Positions 1 through 7,335 of a DNA stretch of 64,000 bases are shown one piece after another (within the stretch, counting starts at the first letter, position 1; every line of letters begins with the position of its first letter). The translations under genes were made by a program, and so were the position numbers. Source of the DNA: Jiulongibacter sp966250325 (GTDB lineage Bacteria; Bacteroidota; Bacteroidia; Cytophagales; Spirosomataceae); the NCBI GenBank assembly GCA_966250325.1, contig CBINGY010000001.1, forward strand, positions 124,001 through 188,000. The letters are read 5' to 3'. The notes under the pieces were generated by a model that was not told the DNA's origin, did not search any database, and was given only the letters and a program-made list of their open reading frames with translations.

Positions 1-322
1 TTCTTTGCGTTAAGCAAAAAGTCTTCCTGAACGTGTTTTTTTTGAGCATGACATATGACACATGTGCAAAGTATGGTGAGTACTGATAGGGGTTTTCGCA
101 TCAGGGAGTAATCCGGTAGAACTAAGGTTGATAAAGTCTCGCAAAATTCATAAATTATTAATAATCACTACCATACAGACTCCTAAAAAATTTCGCCAAA
201 ACGTACATATTTGAGTTCATACCATCATTCCTTTATTTTATACGTACAAAACGTTATTTTGTTCAAAAATCCTATTCCATAGCTTTCGCTTTACGCTGAT
301 AATCAAGGGGTTCATATGATCC
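1..322. other. AT-rich gene-free stretch at window edge
   Basis: No reading frame here looks like a protein, and no tRNA-like or repeat structure was recognised. The stretch lies downstream of yebC, whose terminator closes it on the right. The left edge of the window cuts it, so the 3' end or promoter of an unseen neighbour may lie here. Confidence 0.5.
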
Positions 323-354
323 AAAAAAAGAGTCAGCCGAATACCGACTGACTC
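323..354 (-). terminator. Rho-independent terminator of yebC
   Basis: A 7-bp stem GAGTCAG/CTGACTC (330-336 with 348-354) is followed, on the minus strand, by seven Ts (329-323). It sits 25 bases after the yebC stop codon. Confidence 0.75.
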
Positions 355-378
355 CCCTTTCCGTCAAAAAGTAATTCT

Positions 379-1101
379 TTAGTCCAGAATCATATTGTGA
401 TAAACGTTTTGAACATCATCATCTTCCTCGAGTTTCTCCAGCAATTTCTCCACATCCGCGGCCTGTTCTTCGCTTAATTTTTTCGTATCCAACGGAATCC
501 GCTCAAAACCGGAGTTGTCGATCTCAAATCCGTTTTCTTCCAGGTATTTTTGAATTTCACCATAAGAAGTAAACTCGCCGTAGATGTTAATCAGATTGTG
601 TTCTTCATCATAAAAGACATCATCTACACCCAAATCAATAAGCTCCAGTTCAAGTTCTTCCAGATCAATGCCATCTTTTTTGGTGAGCTTGAAAAAACAT
701 TTCCTTTCAAAGATAAAATCGAGCATTCCGTTTGTACCCAGACTTCCACCTGTTTTGGTAAAATAACTTCGTACATTGGCTACCGTACGGTTATTATTAT
801 CGGTGGTACATTCTACCAGCACAGCTACTCCATGCTGCCCATAGCCTTCCAGCACAATCTCCTTGTAATCTTCCTGGTCTTTGGAGCTCGCACGTTTTAT
901 GGCACCCTCTACGTTTGCCTTGGGCATATTCACCGCCTTGGCGTTCTGGATAATGGCTCTAAGGCGTGAATTAGAGGTAGGATCGGGCCCTCCGGACTTT
1001 ACGGCCATTACAATATCTTTCCCGATACGGGTGAAGGTCTTTGCCATACTGCTCCAACGCTTCATTTTCCGTGCTTTCCTGAATTCAAATGCTCTTCCCA
1101 T
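379..1101 (-). CDS. yebC: YebC/PmpR family DNA-binding regulator
   Basis: Cytoplasmic YebC/PmpR/TACO1 family protein of 240 residues, the normal family length. The N-terminus MGRAFEFRKARK followed by KRWSSMAKTFTRIGKDI is the family's lysine-rich signature; the middle carries the conserved VANVRSYFTKTGGSLGTNGML block and the acidic C-terminal half is typical. Members act as transcriptional regulators and, in newer work, as helpers of translation through difficult motifs; the sequence does not say which applies. It stands alone, with its own minus-strand -7 element and a terminator. The function assignment rests on family recognition only. Confidence 0.93.
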   Translation of the reverse strand: MGRAFEFRKARKMKRWSSMAKTFTRIGKDIVMAVKSGGPDPTSNSRLRAIIQNAKAVNMPKANVEGAIKRASSKDQEDYKEIVLEGYGQHGVAVLVECTTDNNNRTVANVRSYFTKTGGSLGTNGMLDFIFERKCFFKLTKKDGIDLEELELELIDLGVDDVFYDEEHNLINIYGEFTSYGEIQKYLEENGFEIDNSGFERIPLDTKKLSEEQAADVEKLLEKLEEDDDVQNVYHNMILD

Positions 1102-1123
1102 AGTGTTTTCTGAATTTCGGGTG

Positions 1124-1131
1124 CAAAATTA
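1124..1131 (-). promoter_or_regulatory. Bacteroidota -7 element for yebC
   Basis: On the minus strand this reads TAATTTTG, an exact match to the Bacteroidota housekeeping -7 consensus TAnnTTTG. It lies 23 bases upstream of the yebC start. No clear TTTG -33 element is seen at the usual 19-21 base distance. Confidence 0.45.
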
Positions 1132-1192
1132 ACGGATTTGTAATAGGCTGTATTTGTTTCTTCAAAAATTGCGTTTCCCAAGCCTCCCCATT

Positions 1193-1224
1193 TTTGATTT
1201 GCCCGCGTATGTTTACTACCTTTC
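1193..1224 (+). promoter_or_regulatory. Promoter of the LanB-type dehydratase gene
   Basis: TTTG (1193-1196), a 20-base spacer, then TACCTTTC (1217-1224), one base off TAnnTTTG. This is close to the full Bacteroidota sigma-A promoter. The predicted start of transcription is near 1231, about 28 bases before the ATG at 1259. Confidence 0.6.
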
Positions 1225-1258
1225 GTTTAAATACAGCTAATCAGCCTCTTCCATTACG

Positions 1259-4200
1259 ATGTCTTACTACACGTTTCTTTCACATCTTTTTATACGAAGT
1301 GCCGCTACTCCTATTGAACAGGAATACACTACTGAATACTTTGAGCGGGTTTTTGAAGATGAGGAGTTCAGAACCGCTCTGTTACTTGCTTCACCTGGTT
1401 TACTTCAATCATTTGAAACCGGAGAAACTCTGAAAGAAAAAGATCTTAGAAAATTACGCTACGCACTTTCGAAATACGCCCTTCGCTATTCATCCAGACC
1501 CACACCTTTCGGACTTTTCGCCGGTTTTGGATCGTTAAGCTGGGGTGAAACCACCCGATTACAGAGAGAAAAAGGCTCCTACGTTCATTCCCGGCTAGAC
1601 CTCGCTTTTCTGTGTGAACTCTCAGATAAACTCGCCACTCACCCGGATATAGAGCCGCATCTGTTGTTTACACCAAATACCACGCTTTATCGGGTTGGTA
1701 TGGAGTACCGATACTATGAATATCAGACAGAAGATGGACAAAGAAAATATAAAATCAGTGCTCTGGAAGCGGATGATACCCTCAATGAGGTTCTCCATTT
1801 AGCATCGAATGGCATAAGTCGGTTATCCCTCGCCGGGCATCTGATGCATCTTGGCTTTGATGACGAAGATATTAGCTACTACCTTGATGAGCTCATTCAA
1901 TCCCGTATTCTGGTGCATGATCTGGAGCCCAATCTCACAGGAGAAGATTTTTTGAAAAGAATTAACCAAACACTCCGTCGAATTGCTACTCTCGGCGAAT
2001 CTGAATTTCTGAATGCTATGCTTGATCTGCTTTCCAGCCTGGAGGAAAGTCTGAAAAACGCCGTGCAGCCAGATATGGAAGAGCTGCAGATACTTCTGCA
2101 AAAGGTTTCGGAAATCCCTGTTAATCAATCAAAAGTACTTCATCTTGACAAGTATGATAACTGGGGAGACAGTACGCTGGATGATCAGATAAAAAGAAAG
2201 TTACTGAAAGCTATCAGGATTTTAAAGGCATTGGAGCCGGCACATTACCATTCAAAACTTGAAGCGTTTAAACAGCAATTTATTGCCAGGTATGAAGAAC
2301 AGGAAGTACCACTTCTCATAGCTCTGGATGTTGACACAGGTATTGGATTCGGCAGCAATACCGGAGTTTCATTACCGCTTACAGATCATCTTCATTTACC
2401 ACGGCAGTCTGAGGATAATTCCATTACACTCAATGATGCTCACCAGAAATTAATAAAATGGCTGTTGGAAAATTCTGTTAGTGAAAACAACTTTCTGGAT
2501 TTGCAGCAACTTTTTAAACCAGTTTCTGAAAATGAACTTGACTTTCCCCCGAGTTTATCTCTTGGTTTCAGAATGATTTCCGATGAAGAACTATTTCTTG
2601 AAAACATAGGTGGTGAGAGCGGAGCGAATATTATTGGCAGATTTGGGGAAGGTAATACGAAAGTAAAGGAAGCTCTTCAGGAAATTCATGCGTTTGAGCA
2701 AGCCCAAAACCCGGAAGTTCTCTTTGCCGAAGTAGTTCATCTGCCGGATGGCCATCTGGGTAACGTCTTAAAAAGGTCTGCTTTCAGACCATCCGAAATT
2801 GTGTTTCTGGCCTGTCCTGGTTCAGTAGAAACCCATGTAATAAGACTTCAGAATCTTCGGCTAAGTGTAAGAGGCAATAAATTCATTTTACGGGATGAAG
2901 TATCAGGAAAACGCGTAATACCCCGGCTGGGTTCTGCCTTTAATTATTCCATGAACACACTGCCGGTTTTTGAATTTCTCTGTTCTTTACAAAATGAGGG
3001 ACATACCACCGCATTGGGATTTAGCTGGGGCCCGCTGCAAAATTTGTTTGACAGGTTTCCTCGTGTCAAGGCCGGTGATGTAACAGTCTATCCTGCTCAA
3101 TGGATTATTTCCGAAAAAGAATTTGAGTCAAAATTTTCCCTTGCAAAACTTCAGGAACTATTATCCCTTAAAAAGGTGACAACGAGGTTTGTGTTTTCGG
3201 TCGGAGATCAGGAATTACTTGCCGACCTTCATAACGAATGGCTTCTAGAAATTCTACTGGATGAAATTAAGAATCATAAACAAGCGATTTTAAAGGAATT
3301 TCTGCACAATGAACTTAATCCGGTATTCGATTCAAAAGGAAATAAGCTGGCACATCAGTTTGTGGCAACTTTGGGGCGTTCAGAAGCACTTTTCCTGAAT
3401 AACTCCGCTTCAAAAATGGTTAACAGCCATGTACAACGCGAATTTTCACCGGTGAGTGATTGGCTGTATTTTAAGATCTATGGTGGGTACAGGTCGCTTG
3501 AGCAGGTATTGCTTCGGTTTTATGAGATCACTTCCAGGCCTGAGATAGATAAGGCGTTGAAGCAGTGGTTCTTTATTCGGTATGCCGATCCAAACCCGCA
3601 TCTCAGGCTCCGGATTCAGCTCCGTAATCTTTCAGATCATGCCTTTGTTCTATCCTCCATGGGCCATTTTCTCGATGCATGTCAAAGCGAACAAAAGGTA
3701 GCAAAGTGGTCTGTAGAACCGTATGTGAGAGAACTGGAGAGGTACGGTTCTCAGGGCATTGAACTAGCAGAAAACCTTTTTTTTAAAGACTCTGTATTAG
3801 TTTGTAAGCATCTTTCTTTGCTGGAATCTGAAAATGAACGTTGGATTCAGGGGATGAAAAATATTGACTTTTTTCTGGATGCCATGTCTATGGACCTTCT
3901 GCAAAAAAGAGACTTCATTGGGCATTTGAGAGATGCCTTCATGGAAGAATTCGGGGGATCTGGTATGATAAAACCTCAGATTGACCCCTTCTACCGTGAA
4001 CATAAAACGTTAATTACCAATGCACTGAATCAGTCCGAGTTGACGAAAGAGGAGTTCACACCAGAGTTACGGCAGATGCTTCAGAAATTTCAAAAGGCAT
4101 CGGAGTCAGAAAATCATTGGCTGCGAATTGCAGGTAGTATACTTCACCTTCATATCAACAGGCTGATGCCAGCTGAACAAAGGAAACAGGAACTCGTCAT

Positions 4201-4264
4201 TTACGATTTCCTGTTCAAATTTTATACGACCAAACTGGCGATTGAACGAAAATCGACTACATGA
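1259..4264 (+). CDS. Full-length LanB-type class I lanthipeptide dehydratase
   Basis: A 1001-residue LanB homologue, about the size of NisB. The N-terminal glutamylation domain carries the family signature RPTPFGLFAG (residues 80-89) after the RKLRYALSKYALRYSS block. The C-terminal elimination (thiopeptide-type biosynthesis) domain starts near residue 731 with SDWLYFKIYGG and continues with WFFIRYADPNPHLRLRI. The family transfers glutamate from Glu-tRNA to Ser/Thr of a precursor peptide and eliminates it, leaving dehydroalanine or dehydrobutyrine. The presence of both domains argues for a true dehydratase and against a small-LanB peptide aminoacyl-tRNA ligase. Its likely substrate is the 44-residue peptide at 6236-6370. 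No LanC is adjacent. It has its own promoter and overlaps the tail of the convergent LytTR gene by 8 bp. Start chosen at the ATG placed properly behind the promoter. Confidence 0.9.
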   Translation: MSYYTFLSHLFIRSAATPIEQEYTTEYFERVFEDEEFRTALLLASPGLLQSFETGETLKEKDLRKLRYALSKYALRYSSRPTPFGLFAGFGSLSWGETTRLQREKGSYVHSRLDLAFLCELSDKLATHPDIEPHLLFTPNTTLYRVGMEYRYYEYQTEDGQRKYKISALEADDTLNEVLHLASNGISRLSLAGHLMHLGFDDEDISYYLDELIQSRILVHDLEPNLTGEDFLKRINQTLRRIATLGESEFLNAMLDLLSSLEESLKNAVQPDMEELQILLQKVSEIPVNQSKVLHLDKYDNWGDSTLDDQIKRKLLKAIRILKALEPAHYHSKLEAFKQQFIARYEEQEVPLLIALDVDTGIGFGSNTGVSLPLTDHLHLPRQSEDNSITLNDAHQKLIKWLLENSVSENNFLDLQQLFKPVSENELDFPPSLSLGFRMISDEELFLENIGGESGANIIGRFGEGNTKVKEALQEIHAFEQAQNPEVLFAEVVHLPDGHLGNVLKRSAFRPSEIVFLACPGSVETHVIRLQNLRLSVRGNKFILRDEVSGKRVIPRLGSAFNYSMNTLPVFEFLCSLQNEGHTTALGFSWGPLQNLFDRFPRVKAGDVTVYPAQWIISEKEFESKFSLAKLQELLSLKKVTTRFVFSVGDQELLADLHNEWLLEILLDEIKNHKQAILKEFLHNELNPVFDSKGNKLAHQFVATLGRSEALFLNNSASKMVNSHVQREFSPVSDWLYFKIYGGYRSLEQVLLRFYEITSRPEIDKALKQWFFIRYADPNPHLRLRIQLRNLSDHAFVLSSMGHFLDACQSEQKVAKWSVEPYVRELERYGSQGIELAENLFFKDSVLVCKHLSLLESENERWIQGMKNIDFFLDAMSMDLLQKRDFIGHLRDAFMEEFGGSGMIKPQIDPFYREHKTLITNALNQSELTKEEFTPELRQMLQKFQKASESENHWLRIAGSILHLHINRLMPAEQRKQELVIYDFLFKFYTTKLAIERKSTT

Positions 4265-4979
4265 TTTTTCCCGAGAGGGCTTGAAAGAATACATCACGAT
4301 ACGTATTCCCTAAAGGTATTCTGTCCGGGCTCGATAATAAAACAATTTCTCCCCCGTCGATATACTTAATCTGATCAAGAGAGATGATGTAAGTTTTGTG
4401 TACTCTCATGAATCTGTCAGAAGGCAACTTCTCTTCCAGATCTCTCATAGACAAAAGAGTAACAATTTTTTCACCCTCAGTGGTATGAATGGCCACGTAG
4501 TTTTTTAGAGATTCTATATAGATCAGATTACTGAATCTCACTTTATTAAACTTTCCTCTGTGATCGCTTTTCACGATGATATAGTCTTCCGACTCATCAG
4601 GTTTTGCTATTGTGGCACCAGCCATAGATAATCGCTGTTCAGCTTTTTGCGTAGCCCTCATAAAATCCTCAAAAGGAATAGGCTTGGTGAGGTAATCAAG
4701 CACATCGTATTTGTATCCATCCAGGGCATATTCGGAATAAGCTGTAGTGAGAATCACCATAGGCTTTTCTTTCAGAAGATCCAGAAATCCGAAACCTGAC
4801 AAGTTCGGCATATTGATATCCAGAAAAATGAGGTCTATCTGATTATTGTGTACATAATTTATGGCCTCCACCGGATTTAGGAAAGAGGCGGCACAGGTAA
4901 GATAGGGAACCTGAGAAATGTAATTTTCAATAATTTGAATAGCTGCAGACTCATCGTCTACAATAACGCATCTTACCAT
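4257..4979 (-). CDS. LytTR-family response regulator
   Basis: An intact two-component response regulator of about 240 residues. The receiver domain has the acidic pair D8-D9 and phospho-acceptor D54 in IFLDINMP, plus the TTAYS switch region. A LytTR DNA-binding domain (about residues 135-235) follows, with the typical VKSDHRGKFNKVRFSNLIYIESLKNY-type start and an FMRVHKTYIIS core. It is encoded directly downstream of a sensor kinase, 75 bases after that gene's stop, and forms a pair with it. LytTR regulators bind direct repeats about two helical turns apart; the lanA promoter region contains a plausible pair. Start set at MVRCVIVDDES; the frame stays open 33 bases further upstream. Confidence 0.88.
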   Translation of the reverse strand: MVRCVIVDDESAAIQIIENYISQVPYLTCAASFLNPVEAINYVHNNQIDLIFLDINMPNLSGFGFLDLLKEKPMVILTTAYSEYALDGYKYDVLDYLTKPIPFEDFMRATQKAEQRLSMAGATIAKPDESEDYIIVKSDHRGKFNKVRFSNLIYIESLKNYVAIHTTEGEKIVTLLSMRDLEEKLPSDRFMRVHKTYIISLDQIKYIDGGEIVLLSSPDRIPLGNTYRDVFFQALSGKIM

Positions 4980-5054
4980 GGTAGTTGATTTTGAGTGTTT
5001 CTGGAATAGCATCGTTAGTCTACTTGATAAAAGTTCTACAATATCCGAAAAAAA

Positions 5055-6128
5055 TTACTTTTTCCATCTTACGTTTAGTACTACTTCGTAACTTTTTTCA
5101 GTTTGATTAATATTAATGTCGTATTGATCATCGTAGAATATGTCCATCCTTCGGATAATGTTGTCCACACCTACTGCCGTTGTCTCTTTATCTTTAAAGT
5201 CTAACCGAATGAGATTCTGACATCTGAAATAAAGGAAGTCGGGATTAGCATTCAGCTCAATATCTATGGGGTTTTCCGGGTCATCTATGATCCCATATTT
5301 GAACGCATTTTCAACCATACTCATCAGAATCAGGGGAGGAAATGCAAGAAACATGAACATCCCTTCACGTTTAAACCGGATATGCAGATTGTCTTTAAAG
5401 CGTATACGTTGGAGAGCCAGGTATTCTTCAATGGCATCGATTTCCTTTTTAAGTACGGTGAGTTCAGATTTTGAACTTTCTACGGTGTAACGCAGCAGTT
5501 TTGTGAGCCCCATGATCGCCTGCCCCGAGCTTTTACTAATGGCACTAATATCATAGTACACAAAATTAAGCGTGTTAAACAGGAAATGAGGATTGATCTG
5601 AGCTTTCAGAAAATCAATTTCTGCTTTGTGTAACTGTTTCTCTGTGTTTACAAGCTTTTTCTGTTCTTTCATTCGCTGTACATAGATCCAATAAGCAAAA
5701 GCATAGAGGATGGAAGTAGAAAATCGCCAAAGTTCAAGGGCATAGGCATTCAACGGACTTCGGGCAAGTCGATCTATTGATCCCTGGAATTCCAGCACAT
5801 AAATATTCCAGAGTACTTTAAAAAATGACACGGAAATCAGGATGAGAAATGAAAGGATGATTGACAAGCCGATCCTTTTGGGCAGATACGAGACAAAAAT
5901 TGAAACGATGGCATAGAAAGAAAGAATGTAAAATACCACCGTGCTGAAATAATAGATTATTGTCGCCTTGTTTACTTCATCATTGGTAGCAACCAGAAAA
6001 AAGAAATCAACCAAATAAAAAATTCCCCAACCAATACAATGCTGCTTTATTAGTGACTTATGATTATCCAGATAAGCAGCAACATCGAAAAACACATTTT
6101 TCAGACGTTCTTTTATTGACATTATCAT
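5055..6128 (-). CDS. LytS/YehU-type sensor histidine kinase
   Basis: A membrane-bound histidine kinase of 357 residues. Four hydrophobic segments (about 32-49, 56-80, 86-112, 133-150) form the sensor; there is no separate periplasmic domain. A short coiled coil leads into a His_kinase (PF06580-type) domain with INPHFLFNTL (phospho-acceptor H181) and an N-box MVENAFKYGI (N274). The later ATP-lid glycine motif is reduced (AVGVDNI in place of a GxGLxN pattern), which is common in this family. It is divergent from the precursor peptide gene, 107 bases apart, so both can share a control region. The cognate regulator is the LytTR protein downstream. Confidence 0.87.
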   Translation of the reverse strand: MIMSIKERLKNVFFDVAAYLDNHKSLIKQHCIGWGIFYLVDFFFLVATNDEVNKATIIYYFSTVVFYILSFYAIVSIFVSYLPKRIGLSIILSFLILISVSFFKVLWNIYVLEFQGSIDRLARSPLNAYALELWRFSTSILYAFAYWIYVQRMKEQKKLVNTEKQLHKAEIDFLKAQINPHFLFNTLNFVYYDISAISKSSGQAIMGLTKLLRYTVESSKSELTVLKKEIDAIEEYLALQRIRFKDNLHIRFKREGMFMFLAFPPLILMSMVENAFKYGIIDDPENPIDIELNANPDFLYFRCQNLIRLDFKDKETTAVGVDNIIRRMDIFYDDQYDININQTEKSYEVVLNVRWKK

Positions 6129-6129
6129 T

Positions 6130-6159
6130 GTTTGTACGCAGGAAAGCTTAGTTGGTGTA
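6130..6159 (+). promoter_or_regulatory. Possible LytTR direct-repeat site before the precursor gene
   Basis: Two GTT-centred half sites, ATTGTTTGT (GTT at 6130) and TTAGTTGGT (GTT at 6151), lie exactly 21 bp apart. This fits the known LytTR arrangement of 9-bp direct repeats separated by about 12 bp; the second half site fits the published consensus at 8 of 9 positions, the first less well. It sits in the gap between the kinase and the precursor gene. The link to the neighbouring LytTR regulator is an inference. Confidence 0.35.
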
Positions 6160-6196
6160 ATAATTTTTTTGATGTGATTTCATCCTGCCACCTTTG
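6151..6196 (+). promoter_or_regulatory. Probable promoter of the RiPP precursor gene
   Basis: The block begins with GTTGGTGTAATA, passes a TTTG at 6168-6171, and ends with CACCTTTG (6189-6196), one base off the -7 consensus TAnnTTTG. The spacer between TTTG and the -7 element is 17, shorter than the usual 19-21, which would suit an activated promoter. A closely similar block with identical internal spacing recurs at 7210-7255. Confidence 0.45.
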
Positions 6197-6235
6197 GCAT
6201 AGTTAATTCTATCTATCATCTAATTATTACTTATC

Positions 6236-6370
6236 ATGGAAAAAAGAAATCTTAAAATTCGCAAATCAACAGTAGCAAATTTATCCAACATTCAAAACAA
6301 CAAAGAGAAAAATTCTAGCCATACTTACTGGAATCATACCTATTGGAACCATACATACTGGGGAAAGTAA
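6236..6370 (+). CDS. Cysteine-free RiPP precursor with HTYW repeats
   Basis: A 44-residue peptide. The leader, MEKRNLKIRKSTVANLSN, has the L-x-I/L-x-K-x-T-V/I-x-x-L pattern seen in Bacteroidota class I lanthipeptide precursors that lack a double-glycine site. After a KEKNSS linker the C-terminus is HTYWNHTYWNHTYWGK: three tandem five-residue units at residues 29-43. The three units use different synonymous codons (ACT/ACC/ACA for Thr, TAC/TAT for Tyr, AAT/AAC for Asn), so they are not a recent DNA duplication and the amino-acid pattern appears selected. There is no Cys, so thioether rings cannot form. Three Thr plus Ser27/Ser28 are candidate dehydration sites. It has its own promoter region and terminator and belongs with the LanB-type enzyme at 1259-4264. 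The leader/core boundary is unknown. Confidence 0.82.
   Translation: MEKRNLKIRKSTVANLSNIQNNKEKNSSHTYWNHTYWNHTYWGK
6320..6364 (+). repeat. Three 15-bp coding repeats (HTYWN/HTYWN/HTYWG)
   Basis: Units at 6320-6334, 6335-6349 and 6350-6364 encode HTYWN, HTYWN and HTYWG. They are conserved as protein but diverged at third codon positions. Confidence 0.85.
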
Positions 6371-6394
6371 TATTCTCTTGAAGAGTTTGTTTGA

Positions 6395-6440
6395 AATCCC
6401 CATCATTTGAAAAAGCTTAAATGGTGGGGATTCAAATTTT
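6395..6440 (+). terminator. Terminator of the precursor gene
   Basis: A 14-bp stem, AATCCCCATCATTT paired with AAATGGTGGGGATT (one T-G wobble), is followed by CAAATTTT. It starts 25 bases after the precursor stop codon, so the peptide gene appears to make its own short transcript, predicted at about 240 nt. Confidence 0.8.
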
Positions 6441-6443
6441 CCT

Positions 6444-6463
6444 ACTAGTTAATTTTAACTAGT
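6444..6463. promoter_or_regulatory. Perfect 20-bp palindrome, operator candidate
   Basis: ACTAGTTAATTTTAACTAGT is a 9-bp perfect inverted repeat with a 2-bp centre. It lies directly after the precursor terminator and 61 bases before the likely start of the LuxR-type regulator. It has no T-tract, so it reads better as a binding site for a dimeric regulator than as a terminator. Confidence 0.45.
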
Positions 6464-6523
6464 TCCGGTTGTTTTGATTGCTGATTGCAGACTGTTATGA
6501 GATGTAATCAACAATTGTGTAAA

Positions 6524-7183
6524 ATGAATATTTTTTCAAAAGTATTAGTCGTAAACCGAAGTAAACTTTTTTGTGAAACGCTTTCCGAAAGTCTGGAGAA
6601 CCGCAAAATACGCGTAGTATCCTATGCAACAAATGGCATCCAGGCCATTGAACAAGTGGATTTGATTAAACCTGACCTCTTAATTATTCAGAATGCTCTT
6701 CCCGAAAAATCAGGGTATGAAGTTCTCAGATACGTAAAGCATATTTACCCTGACACAAAATGTCTGTTTATGTCTTTAAGTTCGTCTGAGGCGATTGCTG
6801 TACAGGAAGAATTCTCCCTGGAAGGGCATGTAGACCGTACCTCAAGCATGAGCGAGTTGTTTTTTGCCATTCATGAAATAGCCGCAGGCAGAACCTATAT
6901 TTCACCGGAAGTAAAAAAAGCTGTTCTGAAAGGCGACCCCGAAACCACTTCGTCATCGGCAGATGCATCTGTGCTGGGCTCTCTCACCGATAGAGAGAAA
7001 GAAATCCTTCAGGCTCTGGCAGAATCATTCACCACGCCTCAGATTGCCCAACGCTTTTTGATCAGCCCGGCTACGGTAAATAACCATCGTGCCAATATTA
7101 TGCATAAGCTGAATATCAAAGGCAGGAATCAGCTTCTAAAGCTAGCTATCTCATTGAAACCCTACTATCGTGTAGCGAGTTAA
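6524..7183 (+). CDS. LuxR/NarL-type regulator with degenerate receiver
   Basis: A 219-residue protein with the layout of a NarL-type response regulator: receiver (about 5-125) and LuxR helix-turn-helix (about 153-212, LTDREKEILQALAES...SPATVNNHRANIMHKL). The DNA-binding half is intact. The receiver keeps the fold pattern but lacks the phosphorylation chemistry: the acidic pair is N11-R12, the phospho-acceptor Asp is Q56 (LLIIQNALP), and the conserved Lys is R105. It should therefore act without phosphorylation, as the known atypical receivers do. It follows the precursor gene in the same direction, after that gene's terminator. The start was set at MNIFSKVLVV, which matches the family; the frame is open 39 bases further up. 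Confidence 0.85.
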   Translation: MNIFSKVLVVNRSKLFCETLSESLENRKIRVVSYATNGIQAIEQVDLIKPDLLIIQNALPEKSGYEVLRYVKHIYPDTKCLFMSLSSSEAIAVQEEFSLEGHVDRTSSMSELFFAIHEIAAGRTYISPEVKKAVLKGDPETTSSSADASVLGSLTDREKEILQALAESFTTPQIAQRFLISPATVNNHRANIMHKLNIKGRNQLLKLAISLKPYYRVAS

Positions 7184-7301
7184 TTGTTTTTCGTATAGTG
7201 AGTTTAAGTGTTGGTGTAATATATTTTTACATCTGGGAAGGTACTCGTAACCTTGAACTCAAATCACTTGGTAATACGACAAAATCTGCACAACCGTTAT
7301 T
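7184..7301 (+). ncRNA. Possible short transcript from a copy of the precursor promoter
   Basis: The start of the 383-base gap after the LuxR-type gene holds a promoter-like block (7210-7255) very similar to that of the precursor gene, with a predicted transcription start near 7262. A strong terminator begins at 7302, so the transcript would be about 75 nt. No ATG-initiated frame is present. It may be a small RNA, a relic of a second precursor gene whose coding part is lost, or simply the 3' UTR of the regulator. Confidence 0.25.
7210..7255 (+). promoter_or_regulatory. Second copy of the precursor-type promoter block
   Basis: Starts with the same 12 bases GTTGGTGTAATA as 6151-6162, continues with a T-run and CATCTG (GATGTG in the other copy), and ends with TAACCTTG (7248-7255), one base off TAnnTTTG. 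The distance from the first motif to the -7 element is 38 bases in both copies. Confidence 0.4.
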
Positions 7302-7335
7302 AAGCCCCCTGGTAATTTTTACCAGAGGGGCTTTT
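7302..7335 (+). terminator. Rho-independent terminator after the LuxR-type gene
   Basis: AAGCCCCCTGGTA pairs with TACCAGAGGGGCTT with one bulged base, followed by TTTT. It closes the RiPP locus on the right. Confidence 0.8.

Noticed and set aside
1..15. CTTTGCGTTAAGC at the window edge as another arm of the GxxExxY palindrome
   Set aside because: Too short and cut by the window; the rest of the arm cannot be seen.
1259..4264. Reading the LanB homologue as a peptide aminoacyl-tRNA ligase (PEARL)
   Set aside because: Those are small LanBs that lack the elimination domain; here the C-terminal elimination-type domain is present from about residue 731.
6320..6364. The HTYW repeat as a simple DNA microsatellite or CRISPR-like repeat
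   Set aside because: Units differ at silent positions, are three only, in frame, and lie in a gene with a typical leader; there are no spacers.
7220..7303. An open frame without ATG inside the putative small transcript
   Set aside because: Only weak alternative starts, short, and no resemblance to the RiPP leader or core.
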